This document shows positions 35,167 through 46,600 of a DNA stretch of 64,000 bases, piece after piece. The position numbers and the translations under genes are program-made. The notes beneath the pieces are model-generated. The model made no database searches and was not told where the DNA came from. It saw nothing but the letters and a program-made list of their open reading frames with translations. Position 1 is the stretch's first letter. Each line of letters opens with the position of its first letter. The stretch comes from Globodera rostochiensis (Eukaryota; Nematoda; Chromadorea; Rhabditida; Heteroderidae): positions 448,536 to 512,535 of the forward strand of contig JAEVLN010000011.1 of assembly GCA_018350325.1 (NCBI GenBank), read 5' to 3'.

Positions 35167-35478
35167 TTAAAGCGGAAAAGTTATGATAAAAAGAAAATAA
35201 ATTTCAATTGTTTTCGTTATATGGTGAAGAAACACGCTACATATGCGCAAAAAGAAAGATAATCGTATAATAATGACAAAAAATGATACGAAAACATGCT
35301 TAATTAAAGTATAATAATAAAAGCATAAACTGCAAACAGTTGAAGAAGGCCAGTAAAACAACTTTGTCAGACGATGCTTTTTGTGTCCTATGGTTGTTCC
35401 GTCGGTATTTAGAGTTGTATCGGTTTGCTCCGGCAGCTTAAACCCGGGCTTTTTCAGTTGGATAAATTCAACCAGCAT
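35167..35478 (-). CDS. 103-codon minus frame, exon-like start
   Basis: ATG at 35478, preceded by ATTATAG. The first 55 codons are protein-like (MLVEFIQLKKPGFKLPEQTD, later GTTIGHKKHRLTKLFYWPS); the rest is T/I/F-rich background. The exon probably ends within the first half. No family recognised. Confidence 0.42.
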   Translation of the reverse strand: MLVEFIQLKKPGFKLPEQTDTTLNTDGTTIGHKKHRLTKLFYWPSSTVCSLCFYYYTLIKHVFVSFFVIIIRLSFFLRICSVFLHHITKTIEIYFLFIITFPL

Positions 35479-36024
35479 TATTATCTATAATATCAAAGAT
35501 TAAAAATTAAGTTACTTTAATTTAATTTATATTAAAATTATACGGATTTAGTTTTGCTTAATTTTGGTTCGCATGTAATTTTTAATCTTTACATTTTTCC
35601 TATATTAATTTATTGATTTAGAATTTATTTTTACTTGTTTTTTTTAGTTTTGTTTTAAATTTACCAGCCAAGACATGAAATGCACATACATTATCCTTTT
35701 TTGTTGCCACTCAAACAATGTCAAGCCTTTACATTGTATTTTTTTCTTTAATCTGCTTCGGTAATAGAAATAATGTTTTATTAAAACAACGCAATTTTAT
35801 TATATTATAATGCGGCCTTAAAATTTTTATTAATAATTTATTTGTGAATTCCAATATTTAGAACTAAAAAAATTAATTTATATAAGATCTTATTTTTATC
35901 TATTATAACTTTTTTTCTGTTAAATTAATTTCATTTGTGTATTTACTTAACCGTTAAAACTTTCGACCTTGTTTATGTTTTTATTTAATTACCAAATTAT
36001 TTAAAAATTATTAATTATACCAAT

Positions 36025-36324
36025 ATGCTCAAAAATCTTCAAATTTTTTATGGATTGCTAAATAATTTTGTTACGGTCGCTAATTATATCAATCCACAAC
36101 TTCCAGCGCGCCTTCGGCGCGCTGGCGTGAGATTAAATAATAATAAAGATGCGTATGAAAAAATTGCCAATACAATAACATGCACCGTGCCTGCCAACAA
36201 GCTTGCAGACAAAGCTAAGACCGTAATACACCATGAAAAATCAACAAAAATCCCGAAAAAAGAAAAACAGCGGCGAATTCCCATGATGACCAAATTACTC
36301 AACCGTCTGACTCTCTCTTTTTAG
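36025..36324 (+). CDS. Hypothetical 99-aa open frame ending in first array unit
   Basis: ATG at 36025, TAG inside the first tandem unit. The middle is Ala/Lys-rich and could be coding (short run YEKIANTITCTVPANKLADK). It spans the perfect hairpin at 36103-36125, which encodes Pro-Ala-Arg residues, and ends exactly in the CTCTCTCTTTTTAG of the array, so its C terminus may be accidental. The opposite strand is also open over much of it. No family recognised. Confidence 0.3.
   Translation: MLKNLQIFYGLLNNFVTVANYINPQLPARLRRAGVRLNNNKDAYEKIANTITCTVPANKLADKAKTVIHHEKSTKIPKKEKQRRIPMMTKLLNRLTLSF
36103..36125. other. Perfect GC-rich hairpin
   Basis: CCAGCGCGCC-TTC-GGCGCGCTGG: ten perfect pairs with a 3-base loop, a striking GC-rich palindrome in A+T-rich DNA, about 160 bp before the tandem array. 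Its role is unknown. Confidence 0.85.
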
Positions 36325-37647
36325 CACACTATTTCTTCAAAAAAAAAATGTTCAAAAAATTAACAAAAAAATTATTAGATGGGGTGTGTTGATGACCAAA
36401 TTAGTCTAACCGTCTGACTCTCTCTTTTTAGCACACTATTTCTTCCAAAAAAATGTTCAAAAAAGTAATTAAAAAATTATTAGATGGGGTTCCTTGATAA
36501 AAAATTACTCTAACCGTCTAACTCTCTCTTTTTAGCACACTATTTATTCAAAAAATAAAATGTTTAAAAAAGTAACTAAAAAATTATTAGATGGGGTGAG
36601 TTGATGACCAAATTATACTCTAACCTTCTGACTCTCTCTTTTTAGCATAATATTTCTTCAAAAAATAAAATGTTCAAAAAAGTAACTAAAAAATTATTAG
36701 ATGGGGTGCGTTGATGACCAAATTAGTCTAACCATCTGACTCTCTCTTGTTAGCACACTATTTCTTCAAAAAATAAAATGTTCAAAAAAGTAACTAAAAA
36801 ATTATTAGATGGGGTGCGTTGATGACCGAATTACTCTAACCGTCTGACTCTCTCTTTTTAGCACACTATTTCTTCCAAAAAAATGTTCAAAAAAGTAATT
36901 AAAAAATTATTAGATGGGGTTCCTTGATAAAAAATTACTCTAACCGTCTAACTCTCTCTTTTTAGCACACTATTTATTCAAAAATAAAATGTTTAAAAAA
37001 GTAGATAAAAAATTATTAGATGGGGTGAGTTGATGACCAAATTATACTCTAACCTTCTGACTCTCTCTTTTTAGCATAATATTTCTTCAAAAAATAAAAT
37101 GTTCAAAAAAGTAACTAAAACATTATTAGATGGGGTGCGTTGATCAAATTACTCTAACCGTCTGACTCTCTCTTTTTAGCACACTATTGCTTCAAAAAAT
37201 AAAATGTTCAAAAAAGTAACTAAAAAATTATTAGATGGGGTGCGTTGATGACCAAATTATACTCTAACCTTCTGACTCTCTCTTTTTAGCACACTATTTC
37301 TTCAAAAAATAAAATGTTCAAAAAAGTAACTAAAAAATTATTAGATGGGGTGCGTTGATGACCAAATTATACTCTAACCTTCTGACTCTCTCTTTTTAGC
37401 ACACTATTTCTTCAAAAAATAAAATGTTCAAAAAAGTAACTAAAAAATTATTAGATTGGGTGCGTTGATGACCGAATTACTCTAACCGTCTGACTCTCTC
37501 TTTTTAGCACACTATTGCTTCAAAAAATAAAATGTTTAAAAAAGTAACTAAAAAATTATTAGATGGGGTGAGTTGATGACCAAATTATACTCTAACCTTC
37601 TGACTCTCTCTTTTTAGCATAATATTTCTTCAAAAAATAAAATGTTC
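36283..37647 (+). repeat. 105-111-bp tandem array, left part
   Basis: About 12.5 units. TTAGATGGGG recurs at 36375, 36480, 36587, 36698, 36805, 36910, 37016, 37126, 37231, 37341, (TTAGATTGGG) 37451 and 37559, with a period of 105 to 111. Unit types recur in order: the first three (36375-36697) are matched by three similar ones (36805-37125), so there is higher-order structure. Each unit contains CTCTCTCTTTTTAG, an excellent 3' splice-site-like sequence on the + strand. The array stops at the retrotransposon and resumes on its far side. Confidence 0.93.
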
Positions 37648-38339
37648 TGTCGGATTTAGTCATAAAAATCCGAAAAATCGAATGTTTCGATTTAGCCCAA
37701 TTTCCCTTGTTTGCACAAATGTGCACATTTTTGATAAGAAAGCCAAATTGTTCGTAAAGTCACCCCATTTTTGCCCATTTCATGCACATTTCGCTCTTAT
37801 CTCCCCCAACTGATCAAATATTTCAGTCAATTGCCCGCTCATCCCACCGTCTGGTAAACAATTTTGGCCCCTTTATAAGCTTCTCCGTTACTCCCCACTG
37901 TCATTTCCTTTCATTTCGTTCACATTGGGGCAATGTTGCCATCAGCCACCACAAAACTATTCCTATACCCCTCTTGTCCAATCAATTTGTGCCTTTTACT
38001 ATAAAATTCCGTCCCTCCCTTTCATCCCCTCGTTTTTGATTCTGTTTATCCAACAAAATATCAAATCCGGGGTTCATCCAAAGTCATGGGCATTTTCATT
38101 TTTCACCAATCATTTCCTCATACCTTAACCATGTGATCACTTAAATCCGCATTGATCACTTTCAATTTTGTTCCGTATTTCCCCGGTTTAATTACCCAAG
38201 TTTGAGCGGATAAAATTTTGTGAAATCTTGGCGTTTTAATTCCTTCATTTGGTCCTAAAAATCCCGACCACATTCCAACTCCGACCCCAGCACTATCGTG
38301 TGCGCAAATTGTGGGATTCGATCAACTTCAATCCGCACA
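37648..38339 (+). repeat. 5' LTR of the BEL/Pao element
   Basis: A 692-bp direct repeat starting TGTCGG and ending CGCACA, the same as 49490-50181. It begins with a perfect 7-bp inverted repeat (CGGATTT at 37651-37657 with AAATCCG at 37666-37672). A TATA-like TTTATAAG lies at 37872-37879 and could position transcription; this is inferred. The interior is pyrimidine-rich on the + strand. The open frames of 60-90 codons inside it have no coding signature and recur in the other LTR simply because the LTRs are identical. Confidence 0.95.
37872..37879 (+). promoter_or_regulatory. TATA-like box in the 5' LTR
   Basis: TTTATAAG sits about 225 bp into the LTR and is followed by a pyrimidine-rich stretch. 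It is the best TATA-type match in the LTR and would place transcription start near the U3/R boundary. The role is inferred; the same site recurs in the 3' LTR. Confidence 0.35.
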
Positions 38340-38340
38340 G

Positions 38341-38358
38341 TGGCGACCCTGGCAGGGA
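38341..38358 (+). promoter_or_regulatory. Primer-binding site, tRNA-Arg-like
   Basis: TGGCGACCCTGGCAGGGA starts one base after the 5' LTR. Its complement ends in CCA preceded by a plausible discriminator base, a 7-nt acceptor strand and a T-stem 3' strand, so it fits the 3' end of a tRNA. BEL/Pao elements often use tRNA-Arg primers with a TGGCGACC start, which makes tRNA-Arg the likely primer. This is the start site of minus-strand DNA synthesis. Confidence 0.85.
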
Positions 38359-38472
38359 CCTGTTGGAAAACAACACCTGCGCATCTTCAACAACTGAGCA
38401 ACTCCGAACGAACGTCTTCACATCGGTGGCTTTAATTTTTTCTTTTGGAAAAATTGAAAAAATTGTTGAGTG

Positions 38473-38490
38473 TTGACTCTTCGTGGTCAA
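38473..38490 (+). other. Leader stem-loop 1
   Basis: TTGACT-CTTCGT-GGTCAA: a 6-bp stem with a closing T-G pair and a hexaloop. Confidence 0.7.
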
Positions 38491-38552
38491 GCTTAACAAA
38501 AACAAAATTCGATCAAAAGGGGGGTTGGAAAAGTGGTTCATAGGTTAGACTA

Positions 38553-38570
38553 GGCACTCTTCGTGGTGCC
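38553..38570 (+). other. Leader stem-loop 2
   Basis: GGCACT-CTTCGT-GGTGCC: same loop and closing pair as stem-loop 1, but three of the other stem pairs differ and remain complementary. Confidence 0.7.
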
Positions 38571-38594
38571 AGTTTAACTCGGGTTGGTGTACTG

Positions 38595-38612
38595 TTCGCT
38601 CTTCGTGGCGAA
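38595..38612 (+). other. Leader stem-loop 3
   Basis: TTCGCT-CTTCGT-GGCGAA: a third stem sequence with the same hexaloop and T-G closing pair, another case of compensatory change. Confidence 0.7.
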
Positions 38613-38636
38613 GGTATATCAAATTGGGAAAAATTC

Positions 38637-38851
38637 GTGCTTTTCCGGATATACTATCTGATCGTCGTGTCAGAGGTAAATCCTTTTCCGGATATACTAT
38701 CTGATCTTCGTGTCAGAAGTAAATCCTTTTCCGGATATACTATCTGATCTTCGTGTCAGAAGTAAATCCTTTTCCGGATATACTGTCTGATCTTCGTGTC
38801 AGAGGTAAATCCTTTTCCGGTCATACTTTCTGATCTTCGTGTCAGAGGTAT
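38637..38851 (+). repeat. 43-bp tandem repeat carrying leader stem-loops 4-8
   Basis: Five copies with a 43-bp period. Each has TCTGAT, a hexaloop and GTCAGA, with stem-loops at 38657-38674, 38700-38717, 38743-38760, 38786-38803 and 38829-38846, joined by a spacer containing TCCTTTTCCGGATATAC. Copy 1 has loop CGTCGT and the rest CTTCGT. The last copy changes GGATATAC to GGTCATAC. A weaker ninth stem (CGAACT with AGTTCG, 38878-38896) follows. Confidence 0.85.
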
Positions 38852-38982
38852 TGCCATCAATTGCTGGCTGTACTGCTCGAACTCCGTGAAAGTTCGGCAC
38901 ACAACAGCATCGAGTTCACGCCGAGCAAATCAATCAAAAACAACAAATCGGTCGAACCAAAGCACGAATCAACGACACAACT

Positions 38983-40662
38983 ATGTCGGCGCCAATCCAA
39001 CAAAAATTGGGAGCGGCACTCAAGATTATGGCCCGCGCACGCACAGCGGCAGAATTGAATCTACTGGCTGACAACAATGCATCGCATCTCGAGAATGCGC
39101 TCAAATTTGAAACACAGCTCGACAAGGCCCAAAAAGAAGCGAGGACCTTAGAAATTTTTATGGACGACATACGCGAAGCGTCCAGTGCATGGGCCGACCT
39201 GCTCAGAAAGCTAGCAGGAGCAGATAGAGAGGCGGGAGACGCTGAATTCAACGCATTCAACAAGAAAGAGAAAATAAACGACAAGACAGAAGAAGCCTCA
39301 ACCAAACTTCGGGACTTGCGCGACCTCATCGGAACACTCACGGTCCAAGCCCGGCTCTACCGCAGCAGAGCAGACAAAGAAGATCGAGATGTTCAAGCAG
39401 CACATGCACAAGCATTACAACAAAACGTCGCGGCACCAACGCGCAACAATGCGCCGGCTTTCACAGCACCTCTTTATCAATTCCAGCCAATTCAACTGGA
39501 ACGTTTTTCCGGCCAGAAGCGTCAATGGCCGGAGTTTTATGAGTCGTTCAAATCGGCAATCGGAGGTCAGCCGATCAGCAAAGCAGAAAAGTTCAACCTC
39601 CTGCGCAACATGCTTGGAGGAGAAGCCCGGCAACTCGTCTCCGGCTTCAGGCTGGAAGACCAGAACTACGATGTCGCGCTTCAATTGTTGAAGGACACGT
39701 ATGGTGCACCGGAAGAGCACATCAGAGCTCTGCACTTCGAACTGGCCAATCTCAAGGCCTGCAAAAATCTTCGTGACACAAAGGAATTTCTGCTCCAGCT
39801 CGAACGACTCACGCGCGAACTCAACAATGCTGGAGAGGACTTCGAAGGTCCTCCAACCTTCCTCATGCTGGAAAAGAAGCTGACACCAGCATTCCTCCGC
39901 ACCATACTCAACAGAAAGGGGGAGGATCCTGCGCACTGGAGTACAACCAAATTCCGCAACGTACTGAGCGAAGCAGTACGGAAGGAGCTCCAAATTCAAG
40001 AAGTAATGGGCGAATACGGGCACAACAATCAGCAACAAAACCGACAGCCCAAGCCATTCAACTCCGGAATGAGATTCCGCGAGCGAACTCAAATCCAACA
40101 GCAAAGGGATCGAACTTTCATCTCATCAGCGGTAGATGAGACACACAAACGACTCGGTAGCAAGCCAAATCAACGAAAGCCCCAACCGACAGGGCAACGA
40201 GCGGTTCAGCAAACGCCTCAGCAACAAAAATGGCCACAAGCCTCTGCGCAACGAAAGTTTCAGCCCGCAGGGCAACGAGCGGATCGACCGCACTCGCAAC
40301 CACAGCAACAATGGCAATCGGCCAGACAACCCCAACCGGCATTTCAACATGGTCAAAGAGGAAACAATCAGAAACCACCCTCGCCATGTCTTTTCTGCGC
40401 AGGCAATCATTGGAACGAAGAATGCCGCAAATACTCCACAATCCAACAGCGAACTGACGCTATCCGAGAAAAGGGATTGTGCTTCAAATGCCTGAGATCG
40501 ACGCACCGATCAATCGACTGTCCAAAGCCCAAAAAATGCTTCAAATGTGGACAATCTCACCCAACCGCGCTTTGTCGAAACGACAACAAAGTAACAACGC
40601 AAATCGCCGCAGCAATAATTGGTCCGATCAGGGACGAGAACGGCTCAACCTCAACAGATGGC
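38983..40662 (+). other. Gag region of the polyprotein
   Basis: Residues 1-560. A charged, Ala-rich helical N terminus is followed by a block typical of DUF1759 Gag (residues 167-340, beginning [11 protein letters not shown]), a Gln/Arg-rich linker (about 345-465), and three CX2CX3-4HX4C knuckles at C469-C481, C500-C513 and C519-C531 for RNA binding. This is the structural core that would package the RNA. Confidence 0.9.
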
Positions 40663-43600
40663 CTCGGAACGGAATCCGAACCACAACAAAGCGCTGTGGT
40701 CAGAGACAACGAAACAAAGGCCCTGCTAATGACTACGACGGCAACGATCTTCAATCCGGCACAGCCTCATCTCAGCATGACAGCGGCAGTCTTTCTCGAC
40801 CCAGGAAGCCACCGTTCGTTCATATCAAACAAAGCAGCTAAACAATTGGGTCTACCGGTGATCCACCGTGATGAATGTCATCTGACCAGCTTCGGCGATC
40901 GGCAGTCGAAGAAATACGTCAGTGATCTGGTCCAGATCGGCATTCTCGGCACAGGCGGTGAGAAACTCATTTACCGCCTCAACGCATTGAGCTTCATGGT
41001 GGCAGAAATGCCAATCATCAAATTATCAGAGCTTGACACATCAAAACTTCAACAGCAAAAGCTAGCACTGTCACCAGAAAACACGCAACCGGATATTATG
41101 CTTGGCATTAATATCTGGCACGAACTCAACGTTCATCCAATCGAGCATCTGCCCAGCGGATTCACGCTTTGTCAATCAAAAATCGGAAAAATCCTAAGCG
41201 GATCAGGCCGCATCGCTCTAGGCAGACCTTCAGCAAACGTCACCTTCGTCCTCTCGGTGCACGACCAAACGACCGAGGAACCGAATCAGGCACACCAAGT
41301 AGAATCAACCGACAGCGATCAGATCTTCACGACGGAAGACGATCTCAAACGCGATGATGAGCTCAACTCCTTCTTTGGGCTCCATCTTATTGGGATGGAT
41401 GATTCAACCACAAAAATCGACCAAGACGACGTTATGGTCGAATTCAAACGGAATTTGGCATTCGTCGAAAACAGATACCAGATCGCTTTGCCTTGGAACC
41501 ACCGAATCTGCGACTTACCCACAAACTTCCACCAGGCAAAGGCGAGGCTAATAAGCCTGATCAGAAAACTCAGATCGCTCAATCTGATAACGGAATATCA
41601 GAAAATACTGACAGATCAACTTCAAAGATCCGTCATTGAATTAATCAACACGCCGGATCAAAACATCGGACCAGTTCACTACTTACCACACAGGGCGGTC
41701 ATCCGCACGGACAAAGCGACAACAAAAATCCGCATCGTCATGGACGCGTCCGCTAAACCGAAAAACAATCCAATGGCGCCATCGCTCAACGACTGTCTCC
41801 ACACCGGTCCGCTTCTGCTCAAGGACCTCACGGGAATCCTTCTCCGCTTTCGAAGAATGGAAGGAGTACTTCTAGCTGACATTGAAAAGGCTTTCCTCCA
41901 GCTAGGCGTGCGCGAACAGGACCGCGACGCCACTCGCTTTCTCTGGTTGGCAAATCCGGCAACAGACAATCTCGACCCTCTAAGACGAGAAGATATCCTG
42001 GTTTACCGATTCTGTCGAGTCAGTTTCGGACTCACGGTTTCGCCCTTCCTGCTCAATGCAACCATCCGCGAACATCTCGCCATATACGAAAGTGATTTGG
42101 CCCGGCGAATCGACGAAAACCTGTACGTCGACAATATCTTGATCGAGGTCAAGAAAAATGACGAACTGCCTGCTTTGGTCCGCGAAACGAAGGAGATATT
42201 TGCAACAGCAGGCATGGTGGTCAGGGAGTTCTTTGGCAGCGACCTGGAAGAGGTGAAGAAGCTGCCACCGGAAGACTTGGCCAACGAGTTGGAAGAAACG
42301 AAGGTACTCGGGATCTCGTGGAAACCCAAGCACAATCGACTCAACTTCAAAATGCCAATCTTCGAAGGAAAGATCACCAAGCGGACAGTCCTTTCACACA
42401 TTGCCAAAGTGTTCGATCCTTTGGGACTCATGTCCCCGGCACTCCTACCGGCTAAAGTGTTTCTTCAAGGCGTTCAAAATCTAAACCCGAAATGGGATGA
42501 CCTTCTGCCGGACCTCTTTAACGAAGAGTGGCTCAGAATCACGTCACTTTGGTCTAACCGAGGCGAACCATTCATCATCGAATTTCCGCGCTACATCCCT
42601 TCCGCGGAACACGACGAGTACCACTGCTTTTGCGATGCAAGTCGCTACGGAATGGGACTCGCGATCTACCAAAAGGCAAAAACTGCAAACGGAAAGGAAG
42701 AATGCAACCTCATCTACGGCAAGAGTTTGGTCAAACCAATCAAACTCAGTGATAACGATGCAACCATCCCGAAACTTGAGCTTCAGGCTCTGACGCTCGG
42801 CGTCAAGGCGGTAAAATTTCTGCAGACTCAACTGCAATTCCCCGACGACCAAGTCATTCTTTGGACGGACAGTCAATGCTCCGTCGAACGCCTAAAAGAG
42901 GACAGGAAGCAAGATCGCTTCGTCTCCAATCGATTGAAGAAAATTCGAGCAGCAAATTTTCAAGTTCGACACGTTCGAACTGACGCCAATCCGGCGGATC
43001 TCGCTTCCCGCGGCACCGAACCACAACTCCTCAGCACATCACTGCTATGGCGATTTGGCCCACTCTGGCTTCCCAAATCCGATCGCTGGCCAGAATCAAA
43101 TGCCATCTACAACCCAGGCGAAGAGATCAAGGAAGTAGAGGAACTTCCCGTCGTCCAAATGAGCTGTGCTGTCCAAACAGCAAGAGAAGCATTGACCTAC
43201 CAGCCATTGATCAAAGTCGAACGTTTCTCCAATTGGAATCGCCTCAAAGCAGCAGTGGCCTACGTACTCCGATTCCTTATGACATTGGTCATAGCAACCA
43301 ACTTCAAGGCCAAGCAGTACCCCCTCTACCGACTCTCGCTAACCGACTCCGGAAAGAATCCGAGAAAAACTCCAACAACCGGTCCCTTGACACCCAACGA
43401 ACTTGAGCGCGCGGAAGAATGGCTTTTCCGGGAAACGCAGACAACATATCCGCCAACAGAAGCCCTCAGACGAGACCTCCGTCTCTTCAAAGGACATGAA
43501 GTTTGGCGATGTGGAGGCCGAATTGGTCAAGCTGCCGATCTTCACCACGAAGTCAAATACGCGATCTACCTCCCGCCAGAAAGCTGGATCACGAAACTGA

Positions 43601-46600
43601 TCGTCAGACACTACGACAAGGCACTCAACCACTGCGGCCCAAAGATATTATTATCCAAAATCCGAGAAAAGTTCTGGATTCCACGCGGACGAAAAACGGT
43701 CAGACACATCATCAATTCCCCCCGCTACGGATGCTTGGAATGCCAACGCGACCGATTGAAACCTTACGCCTATCCTCAGGCACCAGACTTACCCAAAGAA
43801 CGAGTCAATGAAGCTCGCCCCTTTCATCACACGGGGGTCGATTACTTCGGACCTCTCAAAGTCCGGCAAGGTCAAGAAACCGTAAAGATTTACGTGGCTC
43901 TCTTCACTTGTCTCGTCATCCGCGCAATTCATTTGGAAGTCGCTGAAGACTACTCCGCTGAAGCCTTCCTCAGAACCTTTCGGCGATTCACGGCACGCAG
44001 AGGCGTCCCAGCTCTCATCATGTCCGACCAAGGCACAAACTTCGTAGCCGGATCGAAGGCCATCCGAGAAGCTTGGACCGACACATTACTACCCGCGCAC
44101 AGTCAACAACAATTGGCCCAACAAGGGGTCAATTGGATCTTTAACACTTCCCACGCCCCCTGGAAAGGCGGGACGTGGGAACGACTCATCGGCATTACAA
44201 AGAATGCGCTGCGCAGAAGCGTCGGTCGGAATCTACTCACTCTGGATGAGTTCGGCACGCTAATCTGCGAGATTGAAGCGATTGTCAACCACCGGCCGAT
44301 CACTTTCGAATCCGATGAAGACCCGACCTACACGGCACTTCGGCCGGTTCACTTTCTGATCCCGTACGGACAAGTGGAAACCAACTTCCCCTTGCTCGAG
44401 GAAGACATCAACGATCCCGATTATGTCCCGACTCCAACCAATCGTGACCACTTAACACGGATGTTGAGCAATGCAAATTTGCGATTGAACAAGTTTTGGC
44501 ACGCCTGGAGAACCGACTATCTCCTTTCACTACGGGAACGCGACCGCTACAAAACTTCGACGGGACATCAATCTCCAACAGCAGGGGATGTAGTGATCGT
44601 CGAGGACGATCAACTTCCCCGATCATTATGGGCCCTGGGAAAAATTGAAAGAGTCCAATTCGGAAAAGACGGAAAAGCGCGAACGGTTTTGCTAAACCTA
44701 AACGGCAAACAAAAAATCCGAGCTGTCAATCAAATTTATAATTTGGAATTGACCAGAGATTTTACAGTGGATCAGGTCAGCGCACTCATCGCACCAACAA
44801 TGGCTCAGGATAATCTCGACGATATCGTCCTCGACCACAGCTCAGACGAAGAAGACCTGGCCATCATCGAACCAACACCACCGCCTGCCGTCAGCTCAGT
44901 TAAACCAACGAAACCAATTGTCCAAGTGACCGATCAACTCATCGACTTTGATCCCAACTTCAACATCAAAAAACGACGAACCGCGCTCTTACGTCCAATA
45001 GGCCAACAACAAAGTCCACTTCAAGGAAAACATCAAAAACGCAAACAACTCGGCGACTCAGGCCTTCGAATGCTCTTCCAGGCCATATCTGAGCAACAAG
45101 GAGGCAGTTCAGCAACAACTGAAGCAATCAAACAAAGCCGCGCGCTAGAGAAAGCGCCACGGTATCAACAAATCCAACACCAGCAAGCATTGGCAAAACA
45201 AACTCAACAAAAAGCGCAACTTCGGCCTTCGAAACAACTTCAAAACAAAATCGCTGCACTGGAGACATCGACAGCAACTCAGCCGGAAACCGACAACGTA
45301 CAAACGGAACGCACAGTCTACGACGAGCTGCGCACAAAGAAGCGACGAGAAAATGAAGACGCTTGGGAAGAACTTCGGAACCAGTTCGACACCGACCGCA
45401 TGGGGCTACCGGTACCTCCACAACCACGGACAGACCCTAAGGTCCAAAACAACTTCGCCGATCGCGACTTTATCAGCCGAAAGAAGAGAATGGACATCAC
45501 CCAACGACGACGACCGACCGAGGACTGGCCCACCGAGGGCGAACTACTGCGCGACTACTGCATCCGCATATACGGCGCCGAGAATTGGGAAGCAACGTGG
45601 CGACGAGAGAAGCGCGTACTCAAAGACCTTCACGAACTTGAAGAACAAGGAAAATGGCTCCTGCACAACGTCAAAGACGGCAAACAGCTTCAAGCGTCAC
45701 AACTTTACGGAGGCAAAAAGCCGTTTGGGACCTTCAAGTTTGCCAATGCCAACCATTACACGGACATCACGCCCGTTCAATTGGAATTCCGACAACAAGT
45801 GCCCGAAGGGGAAGTCGACATCGTCGTGGTCGAAAGCCAACCCGACAAATCTGCTGAAAAACAGGACGACGAGCCAGAATTCATCACACAACCTACGGGT
45901 CGGACTCTACCTCCGCGGCAAAACCGATCAACCTCGCCAAGAGTGGAAGAATATCGAATGCCTGACATCAAACCGGACAGCTTCATCAACTTCAACCTGT
46001 TCAGCCCATGTGACGACACACATGCAACGTGCGCCAAATCAGCGACATACGGGCTCATAGCGGCACAACGTGACTCCCTAGCCGAATTTGGAAACTGCAA
46101 GGCGCGGTCACTCTTTGAAGCATTGCTCTTCAGTTGGGTGTGCCGCAGTTCACATCTGTCAGCCTACGAACTCTGGGCAGTGCACGAGCGTTATTTGATG
46201 AGCAACGAACCCATTCAGCTGACAGCCCGAAAATTCTTTGAGCAACAAGTGCATCAAAAAGGGCGATCGATTGGACATGACCAGTACATCGCCAACGCAT
46301 TCGACGTGTGGAAACAATCCTGCGATCAATTCGGACTAAACTTTCAAAAATCAGCACTTCAGCAAGCCAAGTTCAGCAAAATTCTGCCGCTAGGTCATCG
46401 ACAGACCGACTACACGGAATGGATCGAACGACTTAATATGAGGGCTAATGAAGTCTTCATAAAGATACGCACCCAAGCGCAATTCCAGAACTACCTGAAC
46501 TACAATTGCACGACCGTCTTAATCGGTGACAACATCGCCGAGTTCTTCAAACCATCCTTTCAAGACGCCAAACACTTCACCCATTTTTTGGGCGACACCC

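Larger units (their letters stand above)
38340..38982 (+). other. 5' leader of the retrotransposon with stem-loop array
   Basis: This is the 643-bp stretch between the LTR and the gag start codon. After the primer-binding site it contains at least eight stem-loops that share a hexaloop (CTTCGT, once CGTCGT) and a T-G closing pair, while their stems differ in sequence but remain paired. Five of them lie in a 43-bp tandem repeat. The position suggests a packaging, dimerisation or translation element, but the function is unknown. Several repeat units carry AG|GTAAAT, a good 5' splice-site match. Confidence 0.7.

Noticed and set aside
37782..38128. Open frames of 67-85 codons inside the 5' LTR, repeated in the 3' LTR
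   Set aside because: They exist twice only because the LTRs are identical; the + strand is pyrimidine-rich and stop-poor, and they carry no recognised domain.
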